The notes under the pieces: generated by a model
The model's input: only the letters and a program-made list of their open reading frames with translations
The model's database searches: none
Told to the model about the DNA's origin: nothing
Program-made: the position numbers and the translations under genes
NCBI RefSeq assembly: GCF_030247195.1
Contig: NC_080670.1
Span: 209,052,546-209,116,545 of the forward strand
From: Topomyia yanbarensis
Lineage: Eukaryota > Arthropoda > Insecta > Diptera > Culicidae
Reading direction: 5' to 3'
Length of the DNA: 64,000 nucleotides
Shown: piece by piece, positions 37,441 to 47,799 of the stretch
Layout of the letters: each line of letters begins with the position of its first letter
Numbering within the stretch: the stretch's first letter is position 1

Positions 37441-37830
37441 TGAGAAACCAAATGTGATTGGATTTTAGTTCCCGAAACACTTCGCTTCTGTATACTAGCC
37501 GTTAAACATAGGACATCTGGAAATTGCTCGCATAAACTCTTTAGTAAGAAAATACATGTTCTAGCCAGGAATCGACCAGGGCATTGAGAAGATCGTTCGT
37601 TCGTCAGTTCATGTGCACCACCTGAGTCCTGGCTAACGCCTGATTCACTTTGAGAACGAGTACACGTAGATTACGCTGGACCACTAGATGGAAATTATTT
37701 CTTCGTGCCTGTAAATGCCTTGTTCAAATGGTCCGAAATGTTCGTTACTTCATCAGCTTCACCCAAGGTCTCCATTAAACTCTTGCGGTGGTGTCTGACA
37801 ACGATTCGCTTTTCAGTAGTGCATTATTTC
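37441..37830 (+). pseudogene. Ty3/gypsy-type integrase relic
   Basis: In several plus-strand frames the typical order of gypsy integrase is visible. LVPETLRFCILAVKHR near 37466 resembles the start of the H2C2 zinc-binding domain. PGIDQGIEKIVRS near 37570 follows. PESWLTPDSL, an in-frame stop, then ERVHVDYAGPLDGNYFFVPV at 37656-37715 is the beginning of the catalytic core, with the first catalytic Asp in VDYAGP. A decayed FKWSEMFV follows. Stops and frameshifts show it is dead. No LTR or envelope-like sequence was recognised. Confidence 0.75.
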
Positions 37831-37929
37831 ACAATTTCATGAAACAGGGGAGGATCTGGATGAAACCGTAGAAAACATAGAAAATTCCTTTCCAGGGAAC
37901 TTATATACCCCAGTTTTATAAAAAAAATG

Positions 37930-40090
37930 TCATAGAAAAGCATGAAAAAAGAACCTAAAATTCTAGATTCGCGCAACAATCTCCAGAAAGAAGAGATACA
38001 GAATTAAAAAATCGAAGAATTCAGTATCTGGAACTCGGATACGGAATCCAGTATTTAAGCTCCTATAACTAGAATCGGGAATGTTTAAGCATCTTGGAAT
38101 CAAAGACGTCATGGAAAATTAAATTCGAATTATTCAAAACCTAGAGCTTCTATTTCTGGAATCCAGTTTTCGAATGAAGGCTTCGAAATCCAGAAAAGTA
38201 GCGAATCCAACAATACAAGAATCGAGAAATCTAAGCATCCAGAATCCAAGATATAGCTTTTAGAGTTTACAGAATTTAGAACAAAGAATCTGAACGTACC
38301 CGAATTCAAGAATTGAATGATTAAAGATCAAAGATACCAGAACGCAGATTAAGAAACCAGAAATCAGAAAACGAACCTAGAATCGTGGAATCCCTCAAAT
38401 CGAATAGTAAAGAATCCTAGAGTCTCAGAATATAAGAAATATACTGCCTACAGAAGACAAAGATTAAGCCCGCACGATATTAAGCCTGTTCTAATGACCC
38501 TGCCACTCCTAGTTTTCCGACCTGTTTTCTTCACATCCTTGCTCTCACTTGAGTACTATGGCTCTAATTTTCATAACTTTCCCTACCCAGTAATCTCTAG
38601 CTAATTGAATATCGTTAAAATGTAAAAAATAAGAAATAAAAATCCAGAAAGTAGAACTGAGAAAGATTTTTTATTCTGATTTGTTTATTCTGTATCCAAC
38701 TTCAAGATACAAAAAATCCAGTCAGTCAGGTATTCCGGAACATTAGGTTTCTTGATTCTGATGTTTTTTTTGGATTATAAATATTGTATCCAAATTCTGT
38801 ATTTTTAGTTTTTCAAATAAACACTTTACTAGAATTCAATATTCCTAGATTCCAAAATTCAAAATATCGAGTCCTGAATTTAGAATTCGAAAATATTTTT
38901 TTTGATTTAAGGATGCAATAACCGAACAGTTTAGGTTTTACAATTTGAATCTACCATAAAAATCCCAGGATATCATAATTTAAAAATCAATAAAGAAGAA
39001 TCCGAAGAATCAAAAATCTGAAGAATCAAGAATCCAAAATTCGCAATTTAAAATTAAGAACCTCAGCGGTGCACAACACTGAAATTAGAATCGAGGAATC
39101 TAACGCGAAGTTTAGTATCGAAAATTATAAAGCATCACAATTTTAAAATACAAGAATCCAAGAATCTAGAGTCCAAAATGTCAAAACCACCCGAATTCAA
39201 AAATATGAAACCCAGTGTCTCCGAGTACGACAATCCAGAATCCAGAAATCAACAGCATAAACGTTCAAATTCAAGTATTTAAAATGTAGAATCAAGTATC
39301 AATAGAATCCTTCCAGCGAACCAAACTCATGGAAAAGTAGAATGGATTATCTAAAATCCAGATTTAATATTTCTGGAATGCAGGGCACAGTATTTAGACT
39401 TCAGAATCCAGAATAGTAGATAATCCAAAAGTGCTCTAACCTATAGAATTTGGAACCAAGAATCTGAAGTTAGCCGAATCGAAAACTCAATATTTAGGGA
39501 ATTAGGAATCCAGAGCTCCGATTGAGAAACCAACAATTAGAATCAGAGCCAAAATTCGCGGAATCCCTCAAATTGAATAATAAATAATCATGCAGTCCCA
39601 GAATTAAAATCAATCGAGGAAATAGAAATTCAGAAATCAGAACTGCGAAATATTTAGTTCACTGATTCTGATTTGTGTAATCTGAATTCAACTTCAGAAT
39701 TCAGTTCTTCAATATTCAAAATCAAAACCCATGCTCAATAATTTAGAATTCGAATATAGCACACTTGGATTTCGTAATCCAATAACTGAAGAATCCAGAG
39801 ATCAAAATTCTTAATCAAGAACCTCAGCGTCGCAGAATACTGAAATTCGATTTACGGAATCTAAAGTTCAGGAGGCTCTGGGACTTCGAAACTCAGCGAC
39901 GAAAATTATAAATAATCACAATTTCAAAATACAAATGTACAAAGGTCCTGGCTTCTCTCGGTATCAAGATATTTAGAGTCCCAGAATGCAATCATCAAAA
40001 AACTCAAAATCATATTCCAGAATTTGGAACCAGCTACGGTTAATCCAAGAATAAGAATCGGGAAACCTGAAGTATCGGATTCTAATTACA
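37930..40090. repeat. GAATCC/AGAATT-rich degenerate repeat domain, internally duplicated
   Basis: Over about 2.1 kb the motifs 'gaatcc', 'ccagaat', 'aagaatc' and 'agaattc' recur at irregular spacing. There is also a higher-order duplication. The block at 38270-38435 (agaatttagaacaaagaatc, gtggaatccctcaaat) matches 39446-39605. 38640-38705 (gatttgtttattctgtatcc) matches 39630-39705. 39020-39145 (aagaacctcagcggtgcaca, cgaaaattataaagcatcac) matches 39815-39930. Two old tandem copies, the second shorter, therefore built the domain. No coding sequence. Confidence 0.7.
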
Positions 40091-40214
40091 AATTTAAGAT
40101 CAAAAAAGACTAAATTCACATGGCATGGCAAACAGAAGAGAAACTTGGTTTATTTAAATTAGCAAAAATAGGAAAAGGAAATAAAGTTGTTTTGTTTTTT
40201 TTTTTTCATTCAAC

Positions 40215-40242
40215 GACTTTCCGTGCAGACACACGGAGAGTC
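40215..40242. repeat. Dispersed 28-base hairpin, copy 3
   Basis: Identical to copy 1 at 31271-31298 (arms GACTTTCCGTG and CACGGAGAGTC, loop cagaca), in the same orientation, with unrelated flanks. Confidence 0.82.
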
Positions 40243-40366
40243 CCCTGCAACGGAAAAAAGCAAATTTTTTTTTGGTTTTTGTCAAAATTAATTGAACTAT
40301 GAATTTGGTCTCATTTTGCCAATTTCTTTGGTCTTTTAATGTAATTTTTGGTACTTTAAGACCTTT

Positions 40367-40484
40367 TACATTTCTTACAAAAGAAATGTATAGGATTCGC
40401 TCAAACTTTGAAAACTTTTTCCGAGGCCCGGAGGGCCGAGTTTCATATACCAATCGACTCAGCTCGACAAATTGAGACAATGTC

Positions 40485-40530
<46 letters not shown>

Positions 40531-40980
40531 TATGTATGTATGTACAAAATGTCATGTAATTATCTCAGCAATGGCTGAACCGATCTTAATGAAACTAGTT
40601 TCAAATGAAAGGCCTATCGCTCCCATTTGACACTATTATTTTTGTTTTTCGATATGTTATTTACTTTCTGAAATATGAGTAATTTTGTCAAAACAGGGCT
40701 GGTTTGAAGCGAATAACATTCGAACAAGGCAACTATATCGCGTGAAGTAAACAAAAACAAAAAGCTTATGAAAATACCTTTCTAACAAGCTATAGATTGT
40801 CAAAATCCGTTCAGGAGCGGCGGAGATATTAAACATTTTGTATTTTCATTCTTCGCTTACCAATTTCCACTAATGAAAAATGAGACCGTTCCATACAGAG
40901 TATTGCTTTACTGGTTTTTTAGGGTCAAAACTAAACCGATTTTGAATATCCGGGTATGCAAACACATCTGCGTGACTCAA
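40367..40980 (+). repeat. Mosquito-type dispersed repeat with TG microsatellite
   Basis: It begins with a 24-base palindrome (tacatttctt/aagaaatgta) and continues 'ggattcgctcaaactttgaa', 'gaggcccggagggccgagtt', then a (TG)n run at about 40489-40531 and 'atggctgaaccgatcttaat'. Sequences with this order are very common in culicine genomes as I recall, although their class is unclear. A short relic of the first part lies at 62828-62870. Confidence 0.65.
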
Positions 40981-41113
40981 GGATTTTGATTCCGTAAACA
41001 TTTTGTGAATTTACCTAATAATCAATTACCTATTTCTCAAAAATTAATAAGCAAGTTCATTTCAAAGACAAAATAATGTGTAAATTCACTTCAAAGTGCA
41101 AATTTGCCCAGAG

Positions 41114-41260
41114 TTTTTTTATTTCGATTATAGAGGTTTTAACCTTAAGGTCATTCGCCTCTTCGGGTTAGAAATTTTTTTATGAAAATGCGGAATCGGG
41201 ACACGAACCCAGGTGCGCTGCCTACAAGGCAATCGATTTACCAACTACGCTACATCAACC
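41114..41260 (-). mobile_element. tRNA-derived SINE, copy 3
   Basis: Same family and orientation as copy 1 at 2562-2730. It shares 'tagaggttttaaccttaagg', 'tcattcgcctcttcgggtta', the B box complement 'cgaacccagg', and 'gcaatcgatttaccaactac'. The B box carries one change. The T run on the left is the A tail. Confidence 0.86.
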
Positions 41261-42300
41261 CTCATTGTCCAGAATTGATGTATTTACCCGCTGGATTGAG
41301 CAATGCGTTCACTCGTGAGATAAACGTTGGATGGTATATGAATACATCAAGTAATCCTCCTAGTAGTGAGAAAATAGAATTCTAATAAAATTCATATTCA
41401 TATTATACTCGTAGCATCACCAAGAGCAACTGTATTTTTGAATAACAAAATTGTAGTGAAAATTTATCAGTTGCATTATTGAAAATAAAGATTACATCAA
41501 TCAAAATCAAAATTTCGCACTATAAACAAAAATAATGTCACAGCTCTAACCATAACTTACCATTCCTCACAACTGACACTGAGTTGAACTGAAAACCCCA
41601 ATATACATTTTTCATGATCAATGTTACTAAAAGCATATTTTTTGCGAAAAAATACGACATGTAATTTCAAGAATGTTCGTGTCTCAAAGCAGTCCAGGGG
41701 CACTTTCAATACTAATTGGCTTTTCGGTGAATTTAAATAATTATTCTGGTAGTTTGAACCATTTCTTTGCAATGGTATTGCTTTGTATAGGACTCATTTA
41801 CCCATATCTCCAGAACGAGAGTTCAGAACGAAACAATTCGCAAGTAATAAGGATGGGTGGAAAAAGACTGCATTGTAATCGACTGCATGTACGAGTTTTA
41901 TGCCATCGACAATAATATAATTACCAACATAGCCTGGACACTTGACATTCTTTTCTAGATATTTCAATGCGAATGAATACTATTTACAGGTGGCCTTTTC
42001 TCAGTTTACTATTTCTAATTACGCGTTAAAATACTGGACCTGAAAATTCCCTTCTATACAAAATCATTTTTCAGATGTCTGTAACCAAAAAGATATCTTT
42101 TAATTCCAAAACAAATTCCTGATTTCTAGATTTCTAGATTTCTAGATTTTCTGATGACTAATTTAGGACCAGCAATAAAGTAGAAACACCAGATAATCCT
42201 AAAAATTCCGCCAAGAAAAGAAGAACGAAAACGTGCTCTTTGCAATGGGATTTTCACAAACATTTCAGAATATTCTAAAACAATGGTTTTGGAATTCGTG
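41261..42300. other. Gene-free stretch
   Basis: No supported gene. A short frame at 41275-41340 (MYLPAGLSNAFTREINVG) faintly recalls the 'PFGLxNAPxTF' region of gypsy reverse transcriptases, but is too short to call. A small triplication of 'atttctag' lies near 42123-42147. Confidence 0.4.
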
Positions 42301-43900
42301 AAATTCGTTTTATTCATTTACTTCATTTCAATAACTTTCTTAAAATATTATTATATATTCTCATTTTTTCCAGCTCATTCCTTTAATGTATTATATTCGT
42401 TTGGTTTATTTTTTGCATTTTAAATATTTGACTAATAATAAATTTATGATCATTTCATTGCAAAGATTTTTTTCATTTAGCATTGTTTTTATTTATTTTG
42501 TTTATGTGACCTAATTTTATCTATTGTATTCATTTAATTCTTTGTATGCATTCCGATCAATTTATTATCTTATGTATCTTATTCGAATTATTCATTTAAT
42601 TTAGTTTTATTCACTTTTTTCTAATATTTTTTTCTGATATTTTTCCGGTTCACACTTTTATTCATTTTAATAATGTGACTAATTTTGTTCAGTCATTCAC
42701 TTTATTCATTTCATCTAGAGCATTAATTAGACACAATATAATTTCTTCTATTAATTCTATTACTATTTAATATCGCTGATTTTTTCATTTTAATAAGTTA
42801 ACTGCTTAAAAACAAACAAAATGGAAAAATGATAAAAAGTATAGACAGAAAACATTTTTATTGTGATAAAAAATCTTCATTTTGTTTATGTTATTCATTC
42901 CATTCATTTTATTGATTTTATTAACTCTCTGTTTATCCTGTTATTTATGAACAACAACATTTTCAAATAGCTATACTGCCCATGCTTGCAAATCAGTCCC
43001 ATAAAGATAGGAAATCCCATAGAAAACGGGACAAATATGCGTTCATGGGCAGTATAACTTTGGGGTTGGACAAGATTTCTTCACAAAAAAGTGAAACTAA
43101 TAATTGTGACAATCACCGTTTATTTAAGCGCTAATAGTTACAAGAAAGATCCCTATAACTGAAGTTATTGCAATTGCTCTGATTGGATTTCACTGGAGCA
43201 GTGCTGCCAGAGACATTTTCAGTTATCAGTGAAAAATTATATTTTGATATATCTTCGTTTTCTTCAACTATTTTTGAAAACTGATAAATCTTATTAATTT
43301 GGACTGCTTTCGGCTACCTTTTCTGCCCAAACGAACTATTGAAAACTTTGCAGGAGATGTGTATTAAGGATTGGTATGTAAAAATTCAGCAGCTTCTAAC
43401 ACTGCTAGAGAAGCATCTGTCTTGATCAAAACAGGTTTTTCGTCTTTCTTCACTCTAACAATTTTAAGAAAAACGGTTTTGGAACCCTATATGTGCTAGA
43501 AAATTATGTATGAGAGTTAATTTAATCCATATTATTCATATTATTTATTTTATTATTCCAATTTTTTATGGTTTTATTCATATTATTTATTTCAATCATT
43601 TTATTAATGGTTAGTTTTTCCCAGTTCACATATTTTATTCAGTTTCTTAATTTTATCAATTCGGTTTAGCCAGTCCTTTATGTTATTGTATGATAGCTTT
43701 TATCCTGAAACAATTTAATTCACTCTCTTAATTTCATTTCGTTTTAATATCGTCTAATTTTAATTTGAGCTAATTTGATTTATTTATTTTATTAATTTGA
43801 TTTATGTTAACCATTCTGTCCATTTTATGAATAACTTTGTTATTTTAAATTTTTTGTTTTATTATTTTTCTTTAATTTATTCAGTTTATTCGAAGCGTTA
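42300..43900. repeat. T-rich low-complexity region (TTTATTCATTTTA-like)
   Basis: At 42300-42960 and 43500-43900 the + strand is rich in 'ttattcattt', 'ttttatt' and 'atttaatt' strings without a fixed unit. The centre, 42960-43500, has mixed sequence including an 81-base MITE. No coding signal. Confidence 0.6.
42974..43054. mobile_element. 81-base MITE with TACTGCCCATG ends and TA duplication
   Basis: TACTGCCCATG at 42974-42984 pairs with CATGGGCAGTA at 43044-43054. TA flanks both ends (42972-42973 and 43055-43056). Inner blocks 'cagtccc' and 'gggaca' add partial complementarity. This short Tc1/mariner-like element has no coding sequence. Confidence 0.8.
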
Positions 43901-44849
43901 TTCGTGCACATCTCACATCTAGTTGTTCGTAAATTTAGCGTGTGATCGGCAAGCTAATGAATAATACAACAGTGATACGTGTAAGAAATGTCTCATCTCA
44001 CTGATAGGTGGATTAAATCGGTTTTTTATTATAGTACTTTTTTTGTTATTTCTCATCATATAATCTTTGGCAGATTTTAACAATCTTGTTTCCTGTTGTT
44101 GATTGGAAATGACCGTAGCCCTACACGGAGTGTCAATCGATGAAAATAAGACACCATTCCTGGTTTAAACTACTCTAAACACTCATTGATCACTGACACA
44201 GATCCACAATCGACATCTCGAAAACGAAACGCTACCCCGCAGCAACAAACGCTCATGAATTTTTCCATCGTTCGAAGCACGTGTCAAGCATAATGCTCCA
44301 GTCGCAGCATCAGAATCGTCCTGTCAGTTCCAAAACAAAAACCCACACACAGCTCTGTCTGTGATTGTCGCATTCCGTCTCTTTCCAACCAACGACCATC
44401 TATCGAATAACAGGCGCACATTCCAATCGGAATTGTACCGTCGTCCGTTTGCCGTCTCACTCTCTATAGCATAGCCGACGACAACAACGGCGGCTGTTGT
44501 GTTTTTTCCAACATGGCGGGCTGACTGAATGGCCGCGTCATGGAGAACCGTGCACATTTTTGGAGAGGCGTTAGAGACCATCAATTGGAACTTTAGTGCA
44601 GTGTTGCGCCAATCTCAGATATTTCTGTGAAAAGTAGTTTTTTCATCGTTAATCGACAAAGATTTGTTTTATAATCAAACAATTTTAAAAATTTCATTCA
44701 TTTCTCGTGATTTTTGTGAATATTCCTTGTTTTAAAAGGGTTTTTCGTCCATTTTAACCACCAAAAAACGAAAACAATCTAGCAACCCTGATTTCGCCAA
44801 TCGTTCTCAGCCGCCTTTGCTCGTCGTTCACCACATTCGCCAGTCTCAT
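43901..44849. other. Gene-free stretch upstream of candidate 5' exon
   Basis: Mixed sequence with rising G+C towards 44.4 kb. An 86-codon minus-strand frame (44324-44584) has no recognised domain. The stretch may contain promoter-proximal DNA for the candidate transcript that follows. Confidence 0.35.
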
Positions 44850-46193
44850 TCAGTCGAGTCGAGTCGCGTAGCGCAGTCATCAGTATATAGTGTAGTGTCC
44901 TCGCGTACGTCCGCCGCCGTCGCTGCCGTCCGTCTCTGTGTGTGTGTGTAAAGTGCTGCTGCTGCTGCTAGTACTACCATTAGTATTGAAGTGATGAAAT
45001 CGACAGAACGACAGACCTCCGCAGAAGGATGATGAGATGCACACCATTTGCAGCAGCCATCAACCATGTTCACACCCCTTAGGCTAGTGTTTTTAAAATC
45101 GTGTAGCAACCAGAAGAAGCGATCTCGCAGGTAAAAAAGTGTAATTTTCGCACGGTGATACGCGTTGGCTGGCTCCGGGTCCGGATCGGTGCGGGAACGG
45201 CGAAAACAGCGGCCCCGAAAGCAACAGATTACGACCGGGGGTTAAGGGCTGCTGCTGCTGCTGCTGTTGCTGTTGTTGGTTGTTGATGAACGGGCAGGAA
45301 GGATTGAGCGGGAGAGAGGGAGTGAGAGTGAGTGAGTGAGTGAGTGAGAGAGAGGGTGCAAAGCAGGGCAGGGCACTTTAACTGAGTGTGAATGGTGGTC
45401 CAGGCGAATGTGTGAGAGTGAGAGCGGTGATATGAATATATCTGTGCTTCGTTGGGAGCGAGAGCAATTTGGACATGGATGTGAGCGAGATGGGAGTGAT
45501 GCCCTGTTTGGTATGGAATGAGGGAGACGGAAAGCGAGAATAGTTTGCGAGAGAAGAAAGAATCTGTGTGTTGGGCGTTTTGCGTTTGGAGAAGCTTTTT
45601 TCTTGTCTTGTCGGGCAGAAGTTACAGAAAATTTGGTCCCGATGTAAAAATGATGTAAAATTCGTGTTTTCCAGAATGGAGACATGGTAGCAGTGTAGTG
45701 TAACAGAAATTGATAGCTAGACAACAGTGAAGTGCAGTGGTGAAGTGATTTCGGGAGTGTCTGGGTTCGGTGAGTGATAGGAAACCCTGGAAAGGTAGAC
45801 GGAAAAGTTGAAAACTAAGGCCAGACCCAGTGGATATTGGCTGAATTCAGTGCCTGTGTGGGATCGGCGTGTGCAAAATGTTACCCTCTTGGAGGGAGTC
45901 TGGTTTGACCAGACACTAGCTTTGGTGTAGTGTTTTTATGTGAAAGTGTCCGATCGAGGGGCGAGTTCCTTGCAGAAAAGAAAAAAAAACCAACAAAGTG
46001 CAAAAAAAAAGTTTTACCAAGGGGCGAGCAGTTATTGCAAATTTAAAGTGAGGAAGAGAGAGTGTGAGCAGAGCAGTAAAACGAAGCAAAAATTGATTGA
46101 TACATTCGGCCGATGATGCGCTGCTGTTGTGCCGGAAACATTGCTGCTATTGGCCCCACTAATTCGTCCAATTCGCACACTAGACTCGATAAG
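44850..46193 (+). CDS. Candidate 5' leader and first coding exon of an unidentified gene
   Basis: An initiator-like TCAGTC at 44850 precedes about 1.26 kb of GC-richer, stop-containing DNA typical of a long insect 5' leader, with a CTG run near 45250 and a (GAGT)n run near 45325. Tandem ATGs at 46113 and 46116 open 27 codons, MMRCCCAGNIAAIGPTNSSN then SHTRLDK, ending at a donor AAG/gtaatt at 46194. An optional donor cag/gtaaaa lies at 45131. The three cysteines next to the start suggest a palmitoylated membrane anchor. No partner exon was found up to 64 kb, so the next exon would have to lie beyond the window. The protein family is unknown to me. Transcript evidence is absent, so this is a candidate only. 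Confidence 0.38.
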
Positions 46194-46197
46194 GTAA

Positions 46198-47261
46198 TTG
46201 GCTCGGGCTGCGCACCCCCAGCCCCCGCTTTCATTGCATCCGATCGCCGTTCAATCGGATGGAAATAGCGGAATTTTCGCCTCCATCTGTTCCCATTTTT
46301 TCGGACTTTCTTCTTTCTCTCTCTCTCCACTACCTACCCGCGCGCCAATCGTCCGAATCGACCCAATACCCCCCGCGCTTTCTGGTCAAGCAGCTCGCAG
46401 CATGAAAGCAATCGCAGTAGGCAAAGCGACAGCAAAAAACACAACGACTGAGGCAGCTCGCACCAACAACAATAACAACAGCAACAACACCAACAACCAA
46501 CACAAAACAAAACGAGAAAGAAACAGAAAAACTGGATTACCTTCAGAAAATGCGATTTGCGCAAGCCAAACGCGTATATCACTTTACTCTTTTCGCTCCG
46601 TTGGCGATTTGGAGTCTAACTCTTGCCTGTGCCTGTGCCATTCGCCAAACGGGGAAGGGCCGCTTGTCACTTTCCGAGTAGGCTAAATATTGTGAAGTTT
46701 GTCAAGGAATGATGCAAAACAAAATGTAGGCCCCCGTGATGAGTCACGGAATCAAGTTCGATCTTGTTTATAATTACGGTGTAACTTTTTCTTTCTAACG
46801 GATCCAATTGGGTGATTTAATGTCTTTCACCGCGTTGGAAGAATTTTGAGTTCAGGGAATTTGATCAATACTGTCATTTGTAAAAGAGGTTACGAGCTGT
46901 TGGAAATATTGGTATATTTATTACAGTTGTTAGAGCCTAGAATCGTCATTACATTGACAATAACGTTCTAATTGATAATGATAATTGGTAACAATCGTAC
47001 ATACTTTTCACATTACTGTTTGACGCTGAACCGGAAGCAAACCGTTCCAACAGATCACTCGATCATCACTCGTAATCGAGAGAGACACGAATGGAGTGTT
47101 ACGACTCTGATTTTATGTGATTCGACTGTAGCTATTGTAGCACATGCTGTTTCACTTTCTATTTTTGTGAGTTTAAATATTGGTATGAATTTAAACACAG
47201 TCAGTCATCGTACCTATTTCAATAAACTGGGACTTCTAGGCACACATTTTCAGATTAAAAA
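46198..47261. other. Gene-free stretch (possible intron)
   Basis: Immediately after the candidate donor the sequence has CT-rich and CAA-rich strings (46305-46330, 46465-46505). A 162-codon frame at 46198-46686 is low in complexity and lacks a domain. Nothing else was recognised. Confidence 0.4.
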
Positions 47262-47277
47262 TTTGACAAGATAAAAC

Positions 47278-47790
47278 ATGAAATATGAAATATAAAATAT
47301 AAAATATAAAATATAAAATATAAAATATAAAATATAAAATATAAAATATAAAATATAAAATATAAAATATAAAATATAAAATATAAAATATAAAATATAA
47401 AATATAAAATATAAAATATAAAATATAAAATATAAAATATAAAATATAAAATATAAAATATAAAATATAAAATATAGAATATAAAATATAAAATATAAAA
47501 TATAAAATATAAAATATAAAATATAAAATATAAAATATAAAATATAAAACATAAAATATAAAATATAAAATATAAAATATAAAATATAAAATATAAAATA
47601 TAAAATATAAAATATAAAATATAAAATATAAAATATAAAATATAAAATATAAAATATAAAATATAAAATATAAAATATAAAATATAAAATATAAAATATA
47701 AAATATAAAATATAAAATATAAAATATAAAATATAAAATATAAAATATAAAATATAAAATATAAAATATGAAATATAAAATATAAAATAC
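47278..47790. repeat. (TATAAAA)n heptamer array, about 510 bases
   Basis: Roughly seventy nearly perfect tandem copies of the seven-base unit TATAAAA (AAAATAT in another phase) with only a few single changes (for example near 47475, 47550 and 47770). Because seven and three share no factor, all three minus-strand frames stay open and encode a repeated FYILYFI-type peptide; these are artefacts. Edges are marked by degenerate units, 'aaacatgaaatatgaaatat' on the left and 'aaaatacgacatgac' on the right. Confidence 0.97.
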
Positions 47791-47799
47791 GACATGACA

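Noticed and set aside
47278..47790. CRISPR-like array
   Set aside because: The units are seven-base and contiguous with no spacers.
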